In this document: piece after piece, positions 7,404 to 19,872 of the stretch | Layout of the letters: every line of letters starts with the position of its first letter | Numbering within the stretch: the stretch's first letter is position 1 | Assembly (NCBI GenBank): GCA_903866255.1 | Contig: CAIPMW010000080.1 | Coordinates: forward strand, 1 to 45,865 | Direction: 5' to 3' | Source: an uncultured Chlorobiaceae bacterium | GTDB taxonomy: Bacteria > Bacteroidota > Chlorobiia > Chlorobiales > Chlorobiaceae | DNA length: 45,865 bases | The notes under the pieces: generated by a model | Told to the model about the DNA's origin: nothing | Database searches by the model: none | What the model saw: only the letters and a program-made list of their open reading frames with translations | Translations under genes and position numbers: made by a program

Positions 7404-9014
7404 TTATCCGCCGAGCGACTCTTTAGCCTTTCTGAAGACCTCAACGGTAACCACAGGTTCGCCAATACTGCGTGCAAAGGTGTCAGTGTTCTTTCTCACC
7501 TTTTTGCGAACGAAAAACGGCACCTTCTTGAGCATGGTTTCAGCCTCATCAGTCCATTTCATCTCTCCATCTTCAGAAAGAACGAGGGGCTCAGAGGTAA
7601 CTGGCGCACCAGCTTGTGAGACCTCAGCAGGAATACTGTCGGATGGGGCAACCCGTAACTCTTCAGGAGAAGCGCTCTCTTCATACTCCAGACCGGCATC
7701 ACCAAAAAAGTCAATGAGGTGCTTTTCGAGGCCAAGTTTGCAGGAAAGATAGACTCTGTCAGCAATAACATCAGCTCCGGCAAAACCGAAAAACGGATAA
7801 TAGCCAAGCAGATGGTTTTCGATATGGGTTGGGGGACAGACAACCATACAGGGCACATCAAGCTTGCGGCAACTATGGCGCTCCATCTGTGTTCCGCAGA
7901 CCAGGTCAGGCATCTCATCCTCAATAACCCTGGCAACATCCTGAAACCGATCAGTGACCATAAGCGCTCCGGGAAGGTACCCCTCCAGCTCCTTGCGCAC
8001 CCAGTCGGCATGCTGTTCGAGATAGGTACCAGCACCGATAATCTGCATACCAAGCTCATCGCGCAAAAACTTTACAATACCAACCGTATGCGTGGCATCT
8101 CCAAAAACAAAAGCCTTTTTATTGCTGAAACTCTCCATGTCAGCCGTGCGGGCAAACCATGGAACACCGCTCGGAGCACTAAGACCATCAAGCGAAAACG
8201 CCTTGAGATTCGGCATGACAAGAGGAGAAGCGCTCCTCTGGGCGCCAATGGTATTCAGTTTTTCAAGAAGTGAGCGCAGCCATGCCATAGTAGGTTGGAC
8301 TCCAAGAGGCGCTTCTGTGAGTGATGGCATAGAGAACGTCTCTTCAAGATATGCGGCAGCATTGACACCAATTTCCCGATAGGGCGCAATATTGAGCCAT
8401 GCAGCAGGAAGTTTGCGGAGATCCTCGATGCTGCTTCCCCATGGAGCAACCACATTCACCGTGATACCCAGCGTCTGCAACATTCGGGTGATACTGGTCA
8501 GATTGGCTCGAAGGTGAAAACCAAGTGAGGTAAAACCAAGAATATTCACCGACGGCAATGCCGTTTTGTCCTGGGTAACAGCATAACGCTTCACCAGTTC
8601 AGTAAACAGGCCATCCGCCGCCTCATTTTCCGAAACCCTGAAGGGATTGAGCGCATAAACCATCAATCGTTCATTCGACACACCGGAATGGGCGGCAAGC
8701 TGATGGAGATCCTCCTGAAGCAGAGCGGTACTGCAGCTCGGCGCAATAACGATAAGTTCAGGATTGTAGTGGTGATCAACCTGCTGCAAGGTGGTCGGAA
8801 GTCGTGAAACTCCCTGTGCAAGATCTCTGCCGCGAACGACGCTGATGGACAGACCAGGGAATTGAGGAGTTCTTTCAAGCATGGTGTAGGTGGCCGTAAT
8901 GTAATCATCGCCTTGCGGTGCGTGATAAACGGTGTGAACCCCTTTCATACTGTTGGTGACCCGGCTGATACCATGAAGGGCGGTTCCTTCATAGAGCCAA
9001 AAAGCTAAGCGCAT
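7404..9014 (-). CDS. bchB: Light-independent protochlorophyllide reductase subunit B
   Basis: The 536-residue product is one half of the catalytic BchN-BchB heterotetramer, related to NifK. BchB binds protochlorophyllide and supplies the unusual Asp ligand to the [4Fe-4S] cluster shared with BchN. The N-terminus [16 protein letters not shown] is typical, and QGDDY around residues 34-38 contains the conserved Asp36. The APSCST motif has C94. The acidic linker near residues 430-470 and the C-terminal [20 protein letters not shown] domain are those of the family. It lies 39 nt after bchN and 36 nt before bchL, in one operon. Confidence 0.97.
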   Translation of the reverse strand: MRLAFWLYEGTALHGISRVTNSMKGVHTVYHAPQGDDYITATYTMLERTPQFPGLSISVVRGRDLAQGVSRLPTTLQQVDHHYNPELIVIAPSCSTALLQEDLHQLAAHSGVSNERLMVYALNPFRVSENEAADGLFTELVKRYAVTQDKTALPSVNILGFTSLGFHLRANLTSITRMLQTLGITVNVVAPWGSSIEDLRKLPAAWLNIAPYREIGVNAAAYLEETFSMPSLTEAPLGVQPTMAWLRSLLEKLNTIGAQRSASPLVMPNLKAFSLDGLSAPSGVPWFARTADMESFSNKKAFVFGDATHTVGIVKFLRDELGMQIIGAGTYLEQHADWVRKELEGYLPGALMVTDRFQDVARVIEDEMPDLVCGTQMERHSCRKLDVPCMVVCPPTHIENHLLGYYPFFGFAGADVIADRVYLSCKLGLEKHLIDFFGDAGLEYEESASPEELRVAPSDSIPAEVSQAGAPVTSEPLVLSEDGEMKWTDEAETMLKKVPFFVRKKVRKNTDTFARSIGEPVVTVEVFRKAKESLGG

Positions 9015-9053
9015 ACTTCTATAACGTTTGTTGTTGCATTTTCTTGCAGTGAA

Positions 9054-10316
9054 TTATTCGGCACTCGGCATAACACCTTCAAGCCATACTTTTTCATCAA
9101 ATGCCAGCAGCTTGCTGCGACGCTGGAGCGGTGACACAAAGAGATTGGCAAGAGAGATCACTCCTGACCAACTGTGAATGGGCATAAGCATGAACTCCAT
9201 GCTCCACTTCACCACAAAACCGTTACCAACAAACGGGTTGGCTGTCATCAGCGAGGTGACAATCAGATCGGGTTTAATGCGCCTGACATCCTCAAGCTGG
9301 CGATGAAAGTTGGGCTGTTCAACAACACGCACACCGTCAAGAGCCTCAAGCTCACGAGCATGAAACTTTTTGATGATATACGCACTGCTGCACTCGACAA
9401 CATCAGCACCGGCATTGTGGAGAAAACGTGCAAGCGGCAGCTCCATCATGGTATCGGCGGTCAAAAAGACTTTTTTGCCTTTCAGAAGATCGGTCTGTGT
9501 GCGAATCTTCTCCCATGCAGCTTTTTCCCGATCGCGAAGATCGACAGTAATGCCGAATTCGCGGGCCAAATCCTCCCAGAATGCTCTGGTGCCATCGGGA
9601 CCAAAGGGAAAGAGCGAGTGAAGAACGCTGGATCCACGCTCTCGGGAAAGCTTGACGGCAACTCTTGAAAGATAGGGCTGTATCGACGCAAGAACAGTAT
9701 CAGGGCCAATAGCGGGCATCCTGTCGAAGCGCGATTCAGGAAGAAATCCGCCAACAGGAATACCGAGCTCTTCTGCCTCGGCCCTGAGATCATCAGCCGT
9801 TGAATCATTGACGGAGCCCAGGAAAACCACCTTTTTCTCTCCGGCAGGTGCCTGGGGACAGAATGGCACAAGTGCAGCAAGCACAGAATCTTCAGCCTGG
9901 GTAAAATTATAGACGAGGCCGCTGGCAGGAACAAAGAGAACAGGAACTTGCGGAGTACTGAGATGGTGAGCCAGCCCTTTGAAGTCAACCTTCATCACCT
10001 CGGGAGTACATGAAGAGAGGAGAAATATAACGGACGGGTTATGATCAGCCTTGATTTCACTGATAATTTCCTGAAGGGTAGGCTCATTCTTTGAAAGATC
10101 CCCCTCCTCCATAAGAGCAATGCCAAAGCGCGGTTTGGCAAAAATCATCATACCAAGAGCATTCTGCAAAAAATGGGCGCAGGTATGCGTTCCAAGGATG
10201 AGAAAAAAGCTGTCCTTGATCTTCTGATACATCCAACCAACACAGGCCAGACCACAAAAACTGTGCGTAACGTTATCTTCCTTGATTATCTGAATATCAC
10301 CGGGAACCTGCATCAT
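9054..10316 (-). CDS. bchN: Light-independent protochlorophyllide reductase subunit N
   Basis: The 420-residue product is the NifD-like half of the BchN-BchB catalytic component. It supplies three cysteine ligands to the [4Fe-4S] cluster: C21 (HSFCGLAC), C46 (GTHTCAHF) and C103 (LLSSCTPEV), all present. A tight [15 protein letters not shown] helix and the [12 protein letters not shown] block near the end match the family. It is the first bch gene transcribed. The 94-bp gap upstream is the largest in the run from engB and is the likely place for a bch promoter, though no convincing one was identified. Confidence 0.97.
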   Translation of the reverse strand: MMQVPGDIQIIKEDNVTHSFCGLACVGWMYQKIKDSFFLILGTHTCAHFLQNALGMMIFAKPRFGIALMEEGDLSKNEPTLQEIISEIKADHNPSVIFLLSSCTPEVMKVDFKGLAHHLSTPQVPVLFVPASGLVYNFTQAEDSVLAALVPFCPQAPAGEKKVVFLGSVNDSTADDLRAEAEELGIPVGGFLPESRFDRMPAIGPDTVLASIQPYLSRVAVKLSRERGSSVLHSLFPFGPDGTRAFWEDLAREFGITVDLRDREKAAWEKIRTQTDLLKGKKVFLTADTMMELPLARFLHNAGADVVECSSAYIIKKFHARELEALDGVRVVEQPNFHRQLEDVRRIKPDLIVTSLMTANPFVGNGFVVKWSMEFMLMPIHSWSGVISLANLFVSPLQRRSKLLAFDEKVWLEGVMPSAE

Positions 10317-10410
10317 TACTGTTTTCTATTGAGAGTTACTGCCCGAAATAACCCATGTTACAACGGCCAGAAATAAAGAAGGTGAAGATAAAATATTTTC
10401 GACAATCCCC

Positions 10411-10731
10411 CTACTCTCCCGACTCGCTTGTCGGGGCTATTTTGGCTTTAACAGACGCTGTCTTCTCTCCGAGTCGGACTGCACGATCACGACGGTCATC
10501 TATTTTCATGACAGTATAGACACGCTTGCCCCCCTGACTGAACGAATAATCATGGAGCTTCAAGGCAAGTTCGAAAAGCAGTTGCGCCGGACCTTCCACG
10601 GTTGTACCCATATCATGAAGTCTATAGCTGCAACCGCTTGCTCCGAGAATCTCCTGCAACCCGGCAATAAAGCTGCTCAAGCTCCCCTCCTTGCTGTCGA
10701 GGGGGATAACTGCAATATCCATCAACGCCAT
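10411..10731 (-). CDS. MTH1187/YqgV-family (DUF77) thiamine-binding-like protein
   Basis: From the ATG at 10731 the product is 106 residues: MALMDIAVIPLDSKEGSLSS followed by a ferredoxin-like beta-alpha-beta-beta-alpha-beta fold with YRLHDMGTTVEG and KRVYTVMKIDDRRD. These are the signature strands of the MTH1187 family, some members of which bind thiamine or a related ligand. An upstream in-frame extension to 10815 overlaps purA and is unlikely. A start at the second Met (10722) is possible. It follows purA by 16 nt, so both are probably on one mRNA. The biochemical role in this organism is unknown. Confidence 0.8.
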   Translation of the reverse strand: MALMDIAVIPLDSKEGSLSSFIAGLQEILGASGCSYRLHDMGTTVEGPAQLLFELALKLHDYSFSQGGKRVYTVMKIDDRRDRAVRLGEKTASVKAKIAPTSESGE

Positions 10732-10747
10732 GACAATACACTGTGCA

Positions 10748-12645
<1,898 letters not shown>

Positions 12646-12786
12646 ACAAAGGTGAGCGGTCTCGAAAAAAGAGCAATAAAAGGAAGCTAAAAACCTTGCG
12701 TTAAAAAACCAAATGTTTAACTTTCATCCAGATTTTTAAAGGCAATACCATTCACGTCACTCCAAGAAAACGCAGAGCAGCAGAAG

Positions 12787-14241
12787 ATGTCACTCTTCAT
12801 TTATAATTCCCTCAGCAGAACAAAAGAAAAATTTGAAACTCTCCATCCAGAGATCGTGAGTATGTATGTGTGCGGACCAACCGTGTACGGCCATGCTCAT
12901 CTCGGCCACGCCAAAAGTTATGTATCATTTGATGTTGTTGTCCGCTGGCTCAGGCAGAGTGGCTACAGGGTGAAGTATGTGCAGAACATAACCGATGTAG
13001 GCCACCTCACTGATGATGCCGATGAAGGTGAAGACAAGATCATAAAGCAGGCCTCTCTTGAAAAAACAGATCCTATGGAAATTGCCCAGTTCTACACTCG
13101 CAGTTTTTATGAAGATATGGATCGGCTTGAGGTTCTCCGCGCAAATATCGCGCCCGCAGCCACCGCACACATTCCTGAACAGATTGCCTTGATCGAAAGA
13201 TTGGTCACCAGTGGTCACGCATACGAAGTAAATGGTAATGTCTACTTTGCTGTCAAGTCATTTCACGGTTATGGTAAACTGTCAGGAAGAACAGATCAGA
13301 ATGCACTTCAATCAGGTATAAGGGCAGTTGTGCGATCAGATAAAAGAGAATCATCTGATTTCGCACTTTGGAAAAAGGCTGATGAAGGACACCTGATGAA
13401 GTGGAACTCTCCATGGGGCATCGGCTATCCTGGATGGCATCTGGAATGTTCTGCTATGTCTATGAAATATCTTGGGGAGTCAATTGATATTCACGGTGGA
13501 GGCATGGAGAACAAGTTTCCTCACCACGATTGTGAGATCGCCCAGTCTGAAGCAGCAACAGGCAAACCTTATGTCAGGTTCTGGATGCACAACAACATGG
13601 TGACGATCAATGGAATAAAGATGGGCAAGTCATTGAAAAACTCTGTTAATCTGAAAGAGCTATTCGGTGAAACCGATCCACTCGTTATTCGATTTTTCAT
13701 CCTTCAATCCCATTACCGCTCCCAGCTCGACTATTCCGAAACTGCCATCAAGGCATCAACAACCGGACTGGAAAAGCTCCGTGAGACACAAAAGAGAGTA
13801 CGGGAACAAAAACCTGGTACCGGAATATTTGACATCAAACCTTTTGCGGATCGATTTGCAGAGGCAATGAATGACGATTTCAACACACCAATAGCTGTCG
13901 CGGTGCTTTTTGAACTCTCAAAAGCCATTAACACCGCGCTTGATCATCCTGAAGGAATCTCCACAGATTCAAGAAAGGAGGCTGAGAAGTTCCTGGAAAG
14001 CGCAGGAAGTAATACGCTTGGAATCCTGAATCCAGAGAACTCAAATGGCCATGGAGAAAACAGAGAGAACCTGAAAAAACTGGGCGAGGTCATGCTTATT
14101 CTCCTTGAACTAAGAAATGAAGCAAGAAAAAACAAAGATTTTGCTCTCAGCGACAGAATACGAAACCGACTCCTTGATGCAGGGATAGAGATAAAGGATA
14201 CAAAAGAGGGAGTAAGCTGGTCGGCAAAATCAAGATACTAA
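12787..14241 (+). CDS. cysS: Cysteinyl-tRNA synthetase
   Basis: The 484-residue class I synthetase charges tRNA-Cys. The HIGH motif appears as HLGH at about residues 38-41, the KMSKS loop as KMGKS near 278-282. Zinc ligands include C29 (YVCGPT) and the Cys of WHLECSAMS. The LDIHGGG-like block reads SIDIHGGGMENKFPHHDCE. The DALR anticodon-binding helices and C-terminal domain are complete. Its stop overlaps that of the convergent nucleotidyltransferase gene by 3 bases, leaving no room for a terminator between them. Confidence 0.97.
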   Translation: MSLFIYNSLSRTKEKFETLHPEIVSMYVCGPTVYGHAHLGHAKSYVSFDVVVRWLRQSGYRVKYVQNITDVGHLTDDADEGEDKIIKQASLEKTDPMEIAQFYTRSFYEDMDRLEVLRANIAPAATAHIPEQIALIERLVTSGHAYEVNGNVYFAVKSFHGYGKLSGRTDQNALQSGIRAVVRSDKRESSDFALWKKADEGHLMKWNSPWGIGYPGWHLECSAMSMKYLGESIDIHGGGMENKFPHHDCEIAQSEAATGKPYVRFWMHNNMVTINGIKMGKSLKNSVNLKELFGETDPLVIRFFILQSHYRSQLDYSETAIKASTTGLEKLRETQKRVREQKPGTGIFDIKPFADRFAEAMNDDFNTPIAVAVLFELSKAINTALDHPEGISTDSRKEAEKFLESAGSNTLGILNPENSNGHGENRENLKKLGEVMLILLELRNEARKNKDFALSDRIRNRLLDAGIEIKDTKEGVSWSAKSRY

Positions 14242-15359
14242 AGATATTCATCAAGCCCTTCACGCCGGAGTATATCAACGACTTCACGAACCCTGTGCGA
14301 TTTGCCTTTACGACAAATCAGCAAAGCATCTTCAGTCTCAACAATGATAACATCATCAATTCCGATGGTACAAACAACCTTGCCCGCAGGATTTTTTACA
14401 AAAACATCCTTACAATCAATCTGTACGAGGCGATTATCGGGATGCTCACCTGAAAAAACACTCCGGCTTCCGGCAACTTTAAGCACTTCATCCCAGCATC
14501 CAAGATCAGTCCAGCCAAACTCTCCAATCAAAACAAAAACCTTGTCGGCCTTCTCCATTATACCATAATCTATGGAATGTGGATGAATCCACGAATAGAC
14601 ATCCTCAATAACCTTATGCTCCCGATCAGTACCAAGACTCTCATAAATGCTGAGAAGATCCTTATAGAGATCGGGCATGGAGCGCTCAAACTCTCTTGAT
14701 ATCGCATCAATATGCCATATAAAGATGCCACTGTTCCAGTAAAAATCCTTACTCTCAAGAAAGACCTCAGCAGTTGCATAGTCTGGTTTTTCAGCAAAGG
14801 CCTTTACGTTGAAAAGTTGACAATCAAGACTCATCGTAAAAGAGGAGGGAAGGGAAAGCTCTCCATCAGCCTGAATATACCCATAGGCCGTCTCTGGCCT
14901 GTCTGGTTTAATTCCCAAAGTCACAAGCACTTTTTGTTCTCGCGCAATCTCAATGCCAGCTTCGACAATCTTGATAAATGCCTGTTCGTCAAGCACAAGA
15001 TGATCTGAGGGCAACACAACGGTCACGGCATCAGAATCCCGCTTTTTAATATGAGCCGTCGCAAGGGCAATGCAGGGAGCTGTATTGCGACTTGAAGGTT
15101 CAACAATAATATTGTCCTCTCTAAAACTTCCTAATGTGCCAGCAAGAAGAGTACTGCCCAACTCACTTGTTATTATAAAAATATTCTCCTCGCTTACTAA
15201 TCCAGAAATACGTCGTACTGTTTTGGCAATCATTGTTCCATCATCAAGCAGGTCAACAAACTGCTTTGGCATTTTTCTTCGTGAAACTGGCCAGAGTTTC
15301 TTGCCAAAACCGCCTGCCATGATTACCGCATACACATGATTCCGTGAACCGTTAGTCAT
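14238..15359 (-). CDS. manC: Mannose-1-phosphate guanylyltransferase
   Basis: The 373-residue product is a nucleotidyltransferase that makes GDP-mannose from mannose-1-phosphate and GTP for surface polysaccharide. The nucleotide-binding signature is AGGFGKKLWPVSR (residues 15-27); the usual GTRLWP arginine is a lysine here. PSSRNTAPCIALA, LPSDHLV, RPETAYGYIQ, the sugar-binding FAEKPD and WNSGIFIW all fit the GMP family. There is no C-terminal isomerase domain, so it is the short monofunctional type. It converges on cysS and diverges from rsmG across 185 bp. Confidence 0.9.
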   Translation of the reverse strand: MTNGSRNHVYAVIMAGGFGKKLWPVSRRKMPKQFVDLLDDGTMIAKTVRRISGLVSEENIFIITSELGSTLLAGTLGSFREDNIIVEPSSRNTAPCIALATAHIKKRDSDAVTVVLPSDHLVLDEQAFIKIVEAGIEIAREQKVLVTLGIKPDRPETAYGYIQADGELSLPSSFTMSLDCQLFNVKAFAEKPDYATAEVFLESKDFYWNSGIFIWHIDAISREFERSMPDLYKDLLSIYESLGTDREHKVIEDVYSWIHPHSIDYGIMEKADKVFVLIGEFGWTDLGCWDEVLKVAGSRSVFSGEHPDNRLVQIDCKDVFVKNPAGKVVCTIGIDDVIIVETEDALLICRKGKSHRVREVVDILRREGLDEYL

Positions 15360-15544
15360 AACTCATCTTTTCTTGAGTGCTTTTATCTGAATACAATTGA
15401 TCTCTTTTATAATCCTCGCCCAATTTACAATTATTTTCTTTCAAATGGGGTATAACGCCACCCCAAATAACATAACCGATTTGTCAATCACGCTAAAATA
15501 TTGTTTTTTGGTGTAAAGAACTGAATAAACAAGGATTTGCAGCA

Positions 15545-16207
15545 ATGGACAAGCAGAGGGATGAGTTGACAATACTTGGGACGTTATGTGCTGAACAGGG
15601 CATAAAAATGCTCCCTTTCATGGTTGAACAACTGGTACGTTATCGAGATTATCTTGAACACTGGAACCGAAAAATAAATTTAATAAGCAGAAAAGAGGAT
15701 GCTCCTGTCATCATCAAACATATTTTTCACTCCTTGCTGATCACCCTGCACCATTCTTTCCTTGAAGGTGAAAAGAACCTCGATCTCGGCACTGGTGGTG
15801 GACTTCCAGGAATACCTCTTGCTATCCTCAACCCTCACACTAACTTTATTCTTATTGATGCCACTGGCAAAAAAGTAGAGGCTTGTCGGGACATGATCAA
15901 GCAACTCGGGCTGAATAATGCAGTGGCAATACATACAAGAGCGGAAGAAATGAAAGGAGTTGTATTCGATACCGTCTTGTCAAGACAAGTTGCCCCCCTT
16001 GACATGCTCTGCAACTGGGCAGGAAGATTGCTCAAACCAAAAGGAGTTTTGATTTGCCTCAAGGGTGGAAATCTTGAAAGTGAAATAGCAAAAGCACTTG
16101 AGACAAGCAAGGAACACCGTAATTTTCCTGCAGAAATTGAGCTACACCCTATTCAGGAAGTAAATCCTTATTTCACCGAAAAACAGATAGTCGTTGCCCG
16201 GGGATAA
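15545..16207 (+). CDS. rsmG: 16S rRNA (guanine-527 N7) methyltransferase RsmG
   Basis: The 220-residue product methylates N7 of G527 in 16S rRNA using S-adenosylmethionine; loss in other bacteria gives low-level streptomycin resistance. The SAM-binding motif NLDLGTGGGLPGIPLAI lies near residues 78-94. HWNRKINLISRKED and the SRQVAPL block follow the family. It stands alone on the plus strand, converging on rplQ. It is also known as gidB. Confidence 0.95.
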   Translation: MDKQRDELTILGTLCAEQGIKMLPFMVEQLVRYRDYLEHWNRKINLISRKEDAPVIIKHIFHSLLITLHHSFLEGEKNLDLGTGGGLPGIPLAILNPHTNFILIDATGKKVEACRDMIKQLGLNNAVAIHTRAEEMKGVVFDTVLSRQVAPLDMLCNWAGRLLKPKGVLICLKGGNLESEIAKALETSKEHRNFPAEIELHPIQEVNPYFTEKQIVVARG

Positions 16208-16210
16208 CCA

Positions 16211-16246
16211 GGTATCTCATTCAGTAAATGACTACCAGGGGTTTTT
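16211..16246 (+). terminator. Weak hairpin plus T-run after rsmG
   Basis: GGTA at 16211-16214 and CATT just after can pair with AATG and TACC (ending 16236), with internal mismatches. A GGGG and five Ts follow at 16238-16246. It lies just past the rsmG stop, but the stem is poor. Confidence 0.3.
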
Positions 16247-16375
16247 CTTGAGATTGCAAAAAAAGGCCTGTACCATTAAAACTCAAATGCAAACGCGTAC
16301 ACAAGTAATTAGTGCGGGTTGACAGGAACTTTTCTGAATTACTTCCCGAATAAAGGTACTTTTCAAAAAAGTCTG

Positions 16376-16822
16376 TTACTCAGCAGAATCAATGTTTTTT
16401 TTGGAACCTTTAACTCGTTTTGCCCTATCCTGCTTGCCGATTTTCTGGGTTGTTAATGGAGCTTCATTGTAATCGACCAACTCAAGAACAGCCATCTTGG
16501 CTGCATCTCCATACCGGGGAGCAAGCTTAATAACACGGGTGTACCCCCCATTTCTTAAACCTACTTTACCAACGATCTCTTCAAAAAGAATTCTTATTGC
16601 CTGCTTGTCGCGTATATCCTTGAAAATTTCACGCTGAGCATGAACCGTTCCCTTGCGAGCTTTGGTTATGATTTTTTCAACCACCCTTCGGGTCTCTTTT
16701 GCCTTCGCTTCCGTCGTCTCAATACGCTTATAAACAAACAGTTGTGTTGACAGATTACTGAGTGTGGCCTTTCTATGGGCAGCGGTTCTTCCGAGTTTTC
16801 TTGCTGGCTTAACTTTACGCAT
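16376..16822 (-). CDS. rplQ: 50S ribosomal protein L17
   Basis: The 148-residue protein is L17 of the large subunit, with the family start [20 protein letters not shown] and the [18 protein letters not shown] block near the middle. It is about 20 residues longer than the E. coli protein because of a basic C-terminal tail ([14 protein letters not shown]). It is the last gene of the superoperon, 47 nt after rpoA, the standard alpha-operon order. No clear terminator follows. Confidence 0.96.
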   Translation of the reverse strand: MRKVKPARKLGRTAAHRKATLSNLSTQLFVYKRIETTEAKAKETRRVVEKIITKARKGTVHAQREIFKDIRDKQAIRILFEEIVGKVGLRNGGYTRVIKLAPRYGDAAKMAVLELVDYNEAPLTTQKIGKQDRAKRVKGSKKNIDSAE

Positions 16823-16869
16823 GACTGTTTACTGATGTCAATAATTCAAAAAAAAGGTTACTAATCCTC

Positions 16870-17853
16870 TTATTTCATCTGATATCTGGTAATATCCATA
16901 CCAAACTTCAAATCAAACTTTTCAAGCTGCTCTTTCAATTCTGTCAGCGACTTCTTACCAAAATTTTTGTAGTTAAGCAATTCGTCCTCCTTATGGGAAA
17001 CAAGCTCGCCAATAGTGTCTATCTCTGCAAGTCTAAGACAGTTATGTGATCGTACAGAAAGATCAAGGTCTTCGATCTTGGTATGAAAAAGCCGTCGCAT
17101 GGTCTCAAACTCGTCGTCCTGCTGCTTGAACTCCTCCTCGGTAAACTCATCTTCAGTTGGAGAGAAATTTGCAAAAAAAGTTACATGATCTGTTATGATC
17201 TTCCCGGCAAGACTGATGGAGTCATCGGGAGAGACAGAACCATCCGTTTCAACATCAAAAATCATCTTCTCATAATCAGTGCGCTGCCCTACTCGGGTAT
17301 TCTCAACCGTAAACTTAACGTTCCTGATTGGGGTGTAGATGGCATCAATCGCGATATAACCAATCGGCATACCTTCGGGTCTATTTTCCTCCGCAGGCAT
17401 ATAACCTCTCCCACGTCCAACATATATGTCGATATTTAGCGTCACCCCCGCATTAATGGCAGCAATGTGCATATCCTTGTTCAACACCTCAAACTCACCT
17501 TCCTGGGCGATAATATCTCCTGCAGTAAAATCCTTGGGGCCAACAAGAGTAAGGGATGTCTTGCAATTTCTTTTACAGGTTGACCTGAAACGTACTCTCT
17601 TCAGGTTAAGTACAATTTCGGGTACATCTTCACGAACACCCTCAATAACGGCAAATTCGTGATAAACATTTTCGATTTTAATTCCTGTTATTGCAGTTCC
17701 CGGAAGTGAGGCAAGCAAAACCCTTCTCATGACGTTACCGAGCGTTACTCCATAACCGCGCTCCAACGGTTGTGCAATAAACCTGCCGAAACGATCGGTA
17801 TGGGTAGTTTCATCGACCTCTATTTTTGCAGGCATCTGCATCTGGTATATCAT
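16870..17853 (-). CDS. rpoA: RNA polymerase alpha subunit
   Basis: The 327-residue alpha subunit starts polymerase assembly and contacts promoter DNA and activators. The N-terminal domain has [21 protein letters not shown] and covers about residues 1-230. An acidic linker ([15 protein letters not shown]) follows. The C-terminal domain has [20 protein letters not shown] and [15 protein letters not shown], the DNA- and activator-contact helices. It sits between rpsD and rplQ, as in most bacteria, so its expression is tied to ribosomal proteins. Confidence 0.97.
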   Translation of the reverse strand: MIYQMQMPAKIEVDETTHTDRFGRFIAQPLERGYGVTLGNVMRRVLLASLPGTAITGIKIENVYHEFAVIEGVREDVPEIVLNLKRVRFRSTCKRNCKTSLTLVGPKDFTAGDIIAQEGEFEVLNKDMHIAAINAGVTLNIDIYVGRGRGYMPAEENRPEGMPIGYIAIDAIYTPIRNVKFTVENTRVGQRTDYEKMIFDVETDGSVSPDDSISLAGKIITDHVTFFANFSPTEDEFTEEEFKQQDDEFETMRRLFHTKIEDLDLSVRSHNCLRLAEIDTIGELVSHKEDELLNYKNFGKKSLTELKEQLEKFDLKFGMDITRYQMK

Positions 17854-17881
17854 AATATTTATACCTTAGAATTCATTAAAT

Positions 17882-18493
17882 TCACTTCGAATATAACTCA
17901 ACAACCAACTGTTCGTTAAATTGCTCCTGTATATCCACTCTGTCTGGAACGCTGAGAAAAACCGCTTTCTTGTTTGCCTTGTCTACCTGTATCCATGAAG
18001 GAATTCGGGATTCAGGAGCTTTATTTAGAGAATCAGTAACAGCTCCCATATTCCTGCTCCTCTGGCGGAATTCAATAATCTCCCCTGAAGAGACGATATA
18101 AGAAGGAATATCAACCTTCTTTCCATTGATCAGAAGATGACCGTGTGTTACAAGCTGTCGTGCCGCCGATCTTGATGGTGCAAAGCCTGCACGATAAACA
18201 ACATTGTCGAAACGTCGTTCGAGTAGCTTGACAAGGTTATCACCGGTAATCCCCCTCTGGGCCACAGCCTTCTGGTAGTAATTACTGAACTGCTTTTCAA
18301 GAACACCATAAAGATATTTCATCTTCTGTTTTTCCCTGAGCTGTAGCGCATATTCAGAAACTTTTCCTTTCCGACCCTGACCATGCTGACCAGGAGGAAA
18401 AGGGCGTCTTTCAAGATATTTTTCAGCCTTTGGTGCAAGCGCAATACCTAACCTGCGGGATACTTTTGTTATTGAGCCTCTGAATCTTGCCAT
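17882..18493 (-). CDS. rpsD: 30S ribosomal protein S4
   Basis: The 203-residue primary 16S rRNA-binding protein starts 30S assembly. It has the N-terminal [19 protein letters not shown] segment and the S4 RNA-binding domain [40 protein letters not shown]. The zinc-binding Cys cluster of some S4 proteins is absent. In other bacteria S4 represses its own operon; no leader structure was identified. It lies between rpsK and rpoA, 28 nt before rpoA. Confidence 0.97.
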   Translation of the reverse strand: MARFRGSITKVSRRLGIALAPKAEKYLERRPFPPGQHGQGRKGKVSEYALQLREKQKMKYLYGVLEKQFSNYYQKAVAQRGITGDNLVKLLERRFDNVVYRAGFAPSRSAARQLVTHGHLLINGKKVDIPSYIVSSGEIIEFRQRSRNMGAVTDSLNKAPESRIPSWIQVDKANKKAVFLSVPDRVDIQEQFNEQLVVELYSK

Positions 18494-18531
18494 GTCAATT
18501 ACTTCATTGAAATTCTATGAATAGTATAAAA

Positions 18532-18915
18532 TCAGACTCTTCTGCGCTTAGGAGGTCTGCAGCCATTATGCGGGAGGGGGGTTATATCCTTGATAGTTCG
18601 CACATCAAGGCCAGCTCCCTGCAACGCCCTTATTGCAGCATCGCGCCCCGCGCCGGGCCCTTTGATAAATACGTTAACATGCCTCATGCCAAGATCATAA
18701 GCCTCCTTCGCGGCAGCTTCAGAAGTCACTTGTGATGCATAAGGTGTATTTTTTTTAGAACCCTTAAAGCCATTCTTGCCTGCGCTGGACCAGGAAACCG
18801 TATTTCCCAGAACATCGGTAATCGTTACCATAATATTGTTAAAGGAGGCCTTTATATGAACCGCTCCTTCAGGGGTAACCTTTACTTTCTTTTTCTTCCT
18901 GCTTATTGTAGCCAT
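18532..18915 (-). CDS. rpsK: 30S ribosomal protein S11
   Basis: The 127-residue platform protein of the 30S subunit contacts mRNA near the E site. The family blocks are [29 protein letters not shown] and the final [13 protein letters not shown]-like end, here [15 protein letters not shown]. Length is normal. It follows rpsM by 44 nt and precedes rpsD. Confidence 0.97.
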   Translation of the reverse strand: MATISRKKKKVKVTPEGAVHIKASFNNIMVTITDVLGNTVSWSSAGKNGFKGSKKNTPYASQVTSEAAAKEAYDLGMRHVNVFIKGPGAGRDAAIRALQGAGLDVRTIKDITPLPHNGCRPPKRRRV

Positions 18916-18959
18916 GAACTTACATTCTTTAGTAATCGAAGATTATTGCCTGCACTCTA

Positions 18960-19337
18960 CTACTTCTTGACAGCCTTCTTCTTGCCCGCGACTGTCTTGC
19001 GCTTACCCTTCCTGGTCCTTGAGTTTGTACGTGTCCTCTGTCCACGAACAGGCAGAGAGCGACGATGACGCAAACCCCTGTAACAACCGATATCCATCAA
19101 ACGTTTAATAGCAGTCTGCTGCTCTCCACGAGCCTGCCCTTCAACTTTGTATTCTTCGGCAATAATCTCTCTGATGGCATGTGCTTCTTCATCATTCAAG
19201 TCAGAGATCTTTCTGTCAGGCGCAATACCAGCTCGCTTCAAAATACTTTCTGCTGATGCTCTCCCAATACCATAAACATGCGTCAATGCAATAACGGCAT
19301 GCTTATTCAACGGCAAATTTACCCCAGCTATCCTCAT
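18960..19337 (-). CDS. rpsM: 30S ribosomal protein S13
   Basis: The 125-residue head protein contacts the P-site tRNA and forms intersubunit bridges. It begins [20 protein letters not shown], contains the helix-two-turn-helix [11 protein letters not shown] and the [22 protein letters not shown] signature, and ends in a lysine-rich tail. It follows rpmJ in the alpha block. Confidence 0.97.
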   Translation of the reverse strand: MRIAGVNLPLNKHAVIALTHVYGIGRASAESILKRAGIAPDRKISDLNDEEAHAIREIIAEEYKVEGQARGEQQTAIKRLMDIGCYRGLRHRRSLPVRGQRTRTNSRTRKGKRKTVAGKKKAVKK

Positions 19338-19372
19338 ATTCTCTTTAAAGTTCTATTGTTTTTTTCTGAAGA

Positions 19373-19489
19373 TCAACCCTGGCGCTGCTTATGGCTGGGA
19401 TTTACTTTACAAATCACATATCTTTTGCCTTTGCGCTTAACAATCCGGCAATGCTCACAACGCTTTTTGATAGAAGAATATATTTTCAT
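19373..19489 (-). CDS. rpmJ: 50S ribosomal protein L36 (zinc-ribbon form)
   Basis: A 38-residue gene between infA and rpsM, starting at an ATG at 19489 and ending in a TGA at 19373-19375. The peptide begins [20 protein letters not shown] and ends NPSHKQRQG. Cysteines at 11, 14 and 27 and a histidine at 33 form the zinc ribbon of the C+ type L36, so it should bind zinc. Position next to infA and rpsM is the usual one. Confidence 0.95.
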   Translation of the reverse strand: MKIYSSIKKRCEHCRIVKRKGKRYVICKVNPSHKQRQG

Positions 19490-19599
19490 AATAAAACCTG
19501 CATGCAATAATTAATTCCAACTCGTCCGAAATGTGAAAAGGCTCTCAATGTAATAAATAAAGATCGTAATAGCAACATAACATCTACCCGTTTCATCTC

Positions 19600-19818
19600 T
19601 TATTTATATCGATAGGTGATCCGCCCTTTTGTGATATCATAAGGTGAAATCTGGACTTTCACCTTATCACCCGGCAGGATCCTTATATAATGCATACGTA
19701 TTTTCCCGGAAACATGCGCCAAAACCTCAAGACTATTCTCAAGCCTTACCTTGAACAGTGCATTCGGTAGTGCATCAAGAATAACGCCCTCAATCTCAAT
19801 TGATTCTTCTTTTGCCAA
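19600..19818 (-). CDS. infA: Translation initiation factor IF-1
   Basis: The 72-residue OB-fold protein occupies the A site during initiation. The sequence [20 protein letters not shown], then [40 protein letters not shown] and the RITYRYK end is the standard bacterial IF-1. It lies between map and rpmJ with gaps of 54 and 110 nt; the latter is one of the larger gaps in this block. Confidence 0.97.
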   Translation of the reverse strand: MAKEESIEIEGVILDALPNALFKVRLENSLEVLAHVSGKIRMHYIRILPGDKVKVQISPYDITKGRITYRYK

Positions 19819-19872
19819 ATTGTCTGCTCCTTAATTTCAATAATATGTTGTAAACGATCAAGTGCGTAAACC

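Noticed and set aside
14238-14241. Overlap of cysS and manC stops as a regulatory site
   Set aside because: A few-base convergent overlap of stop codons is common and no hairpin is present.
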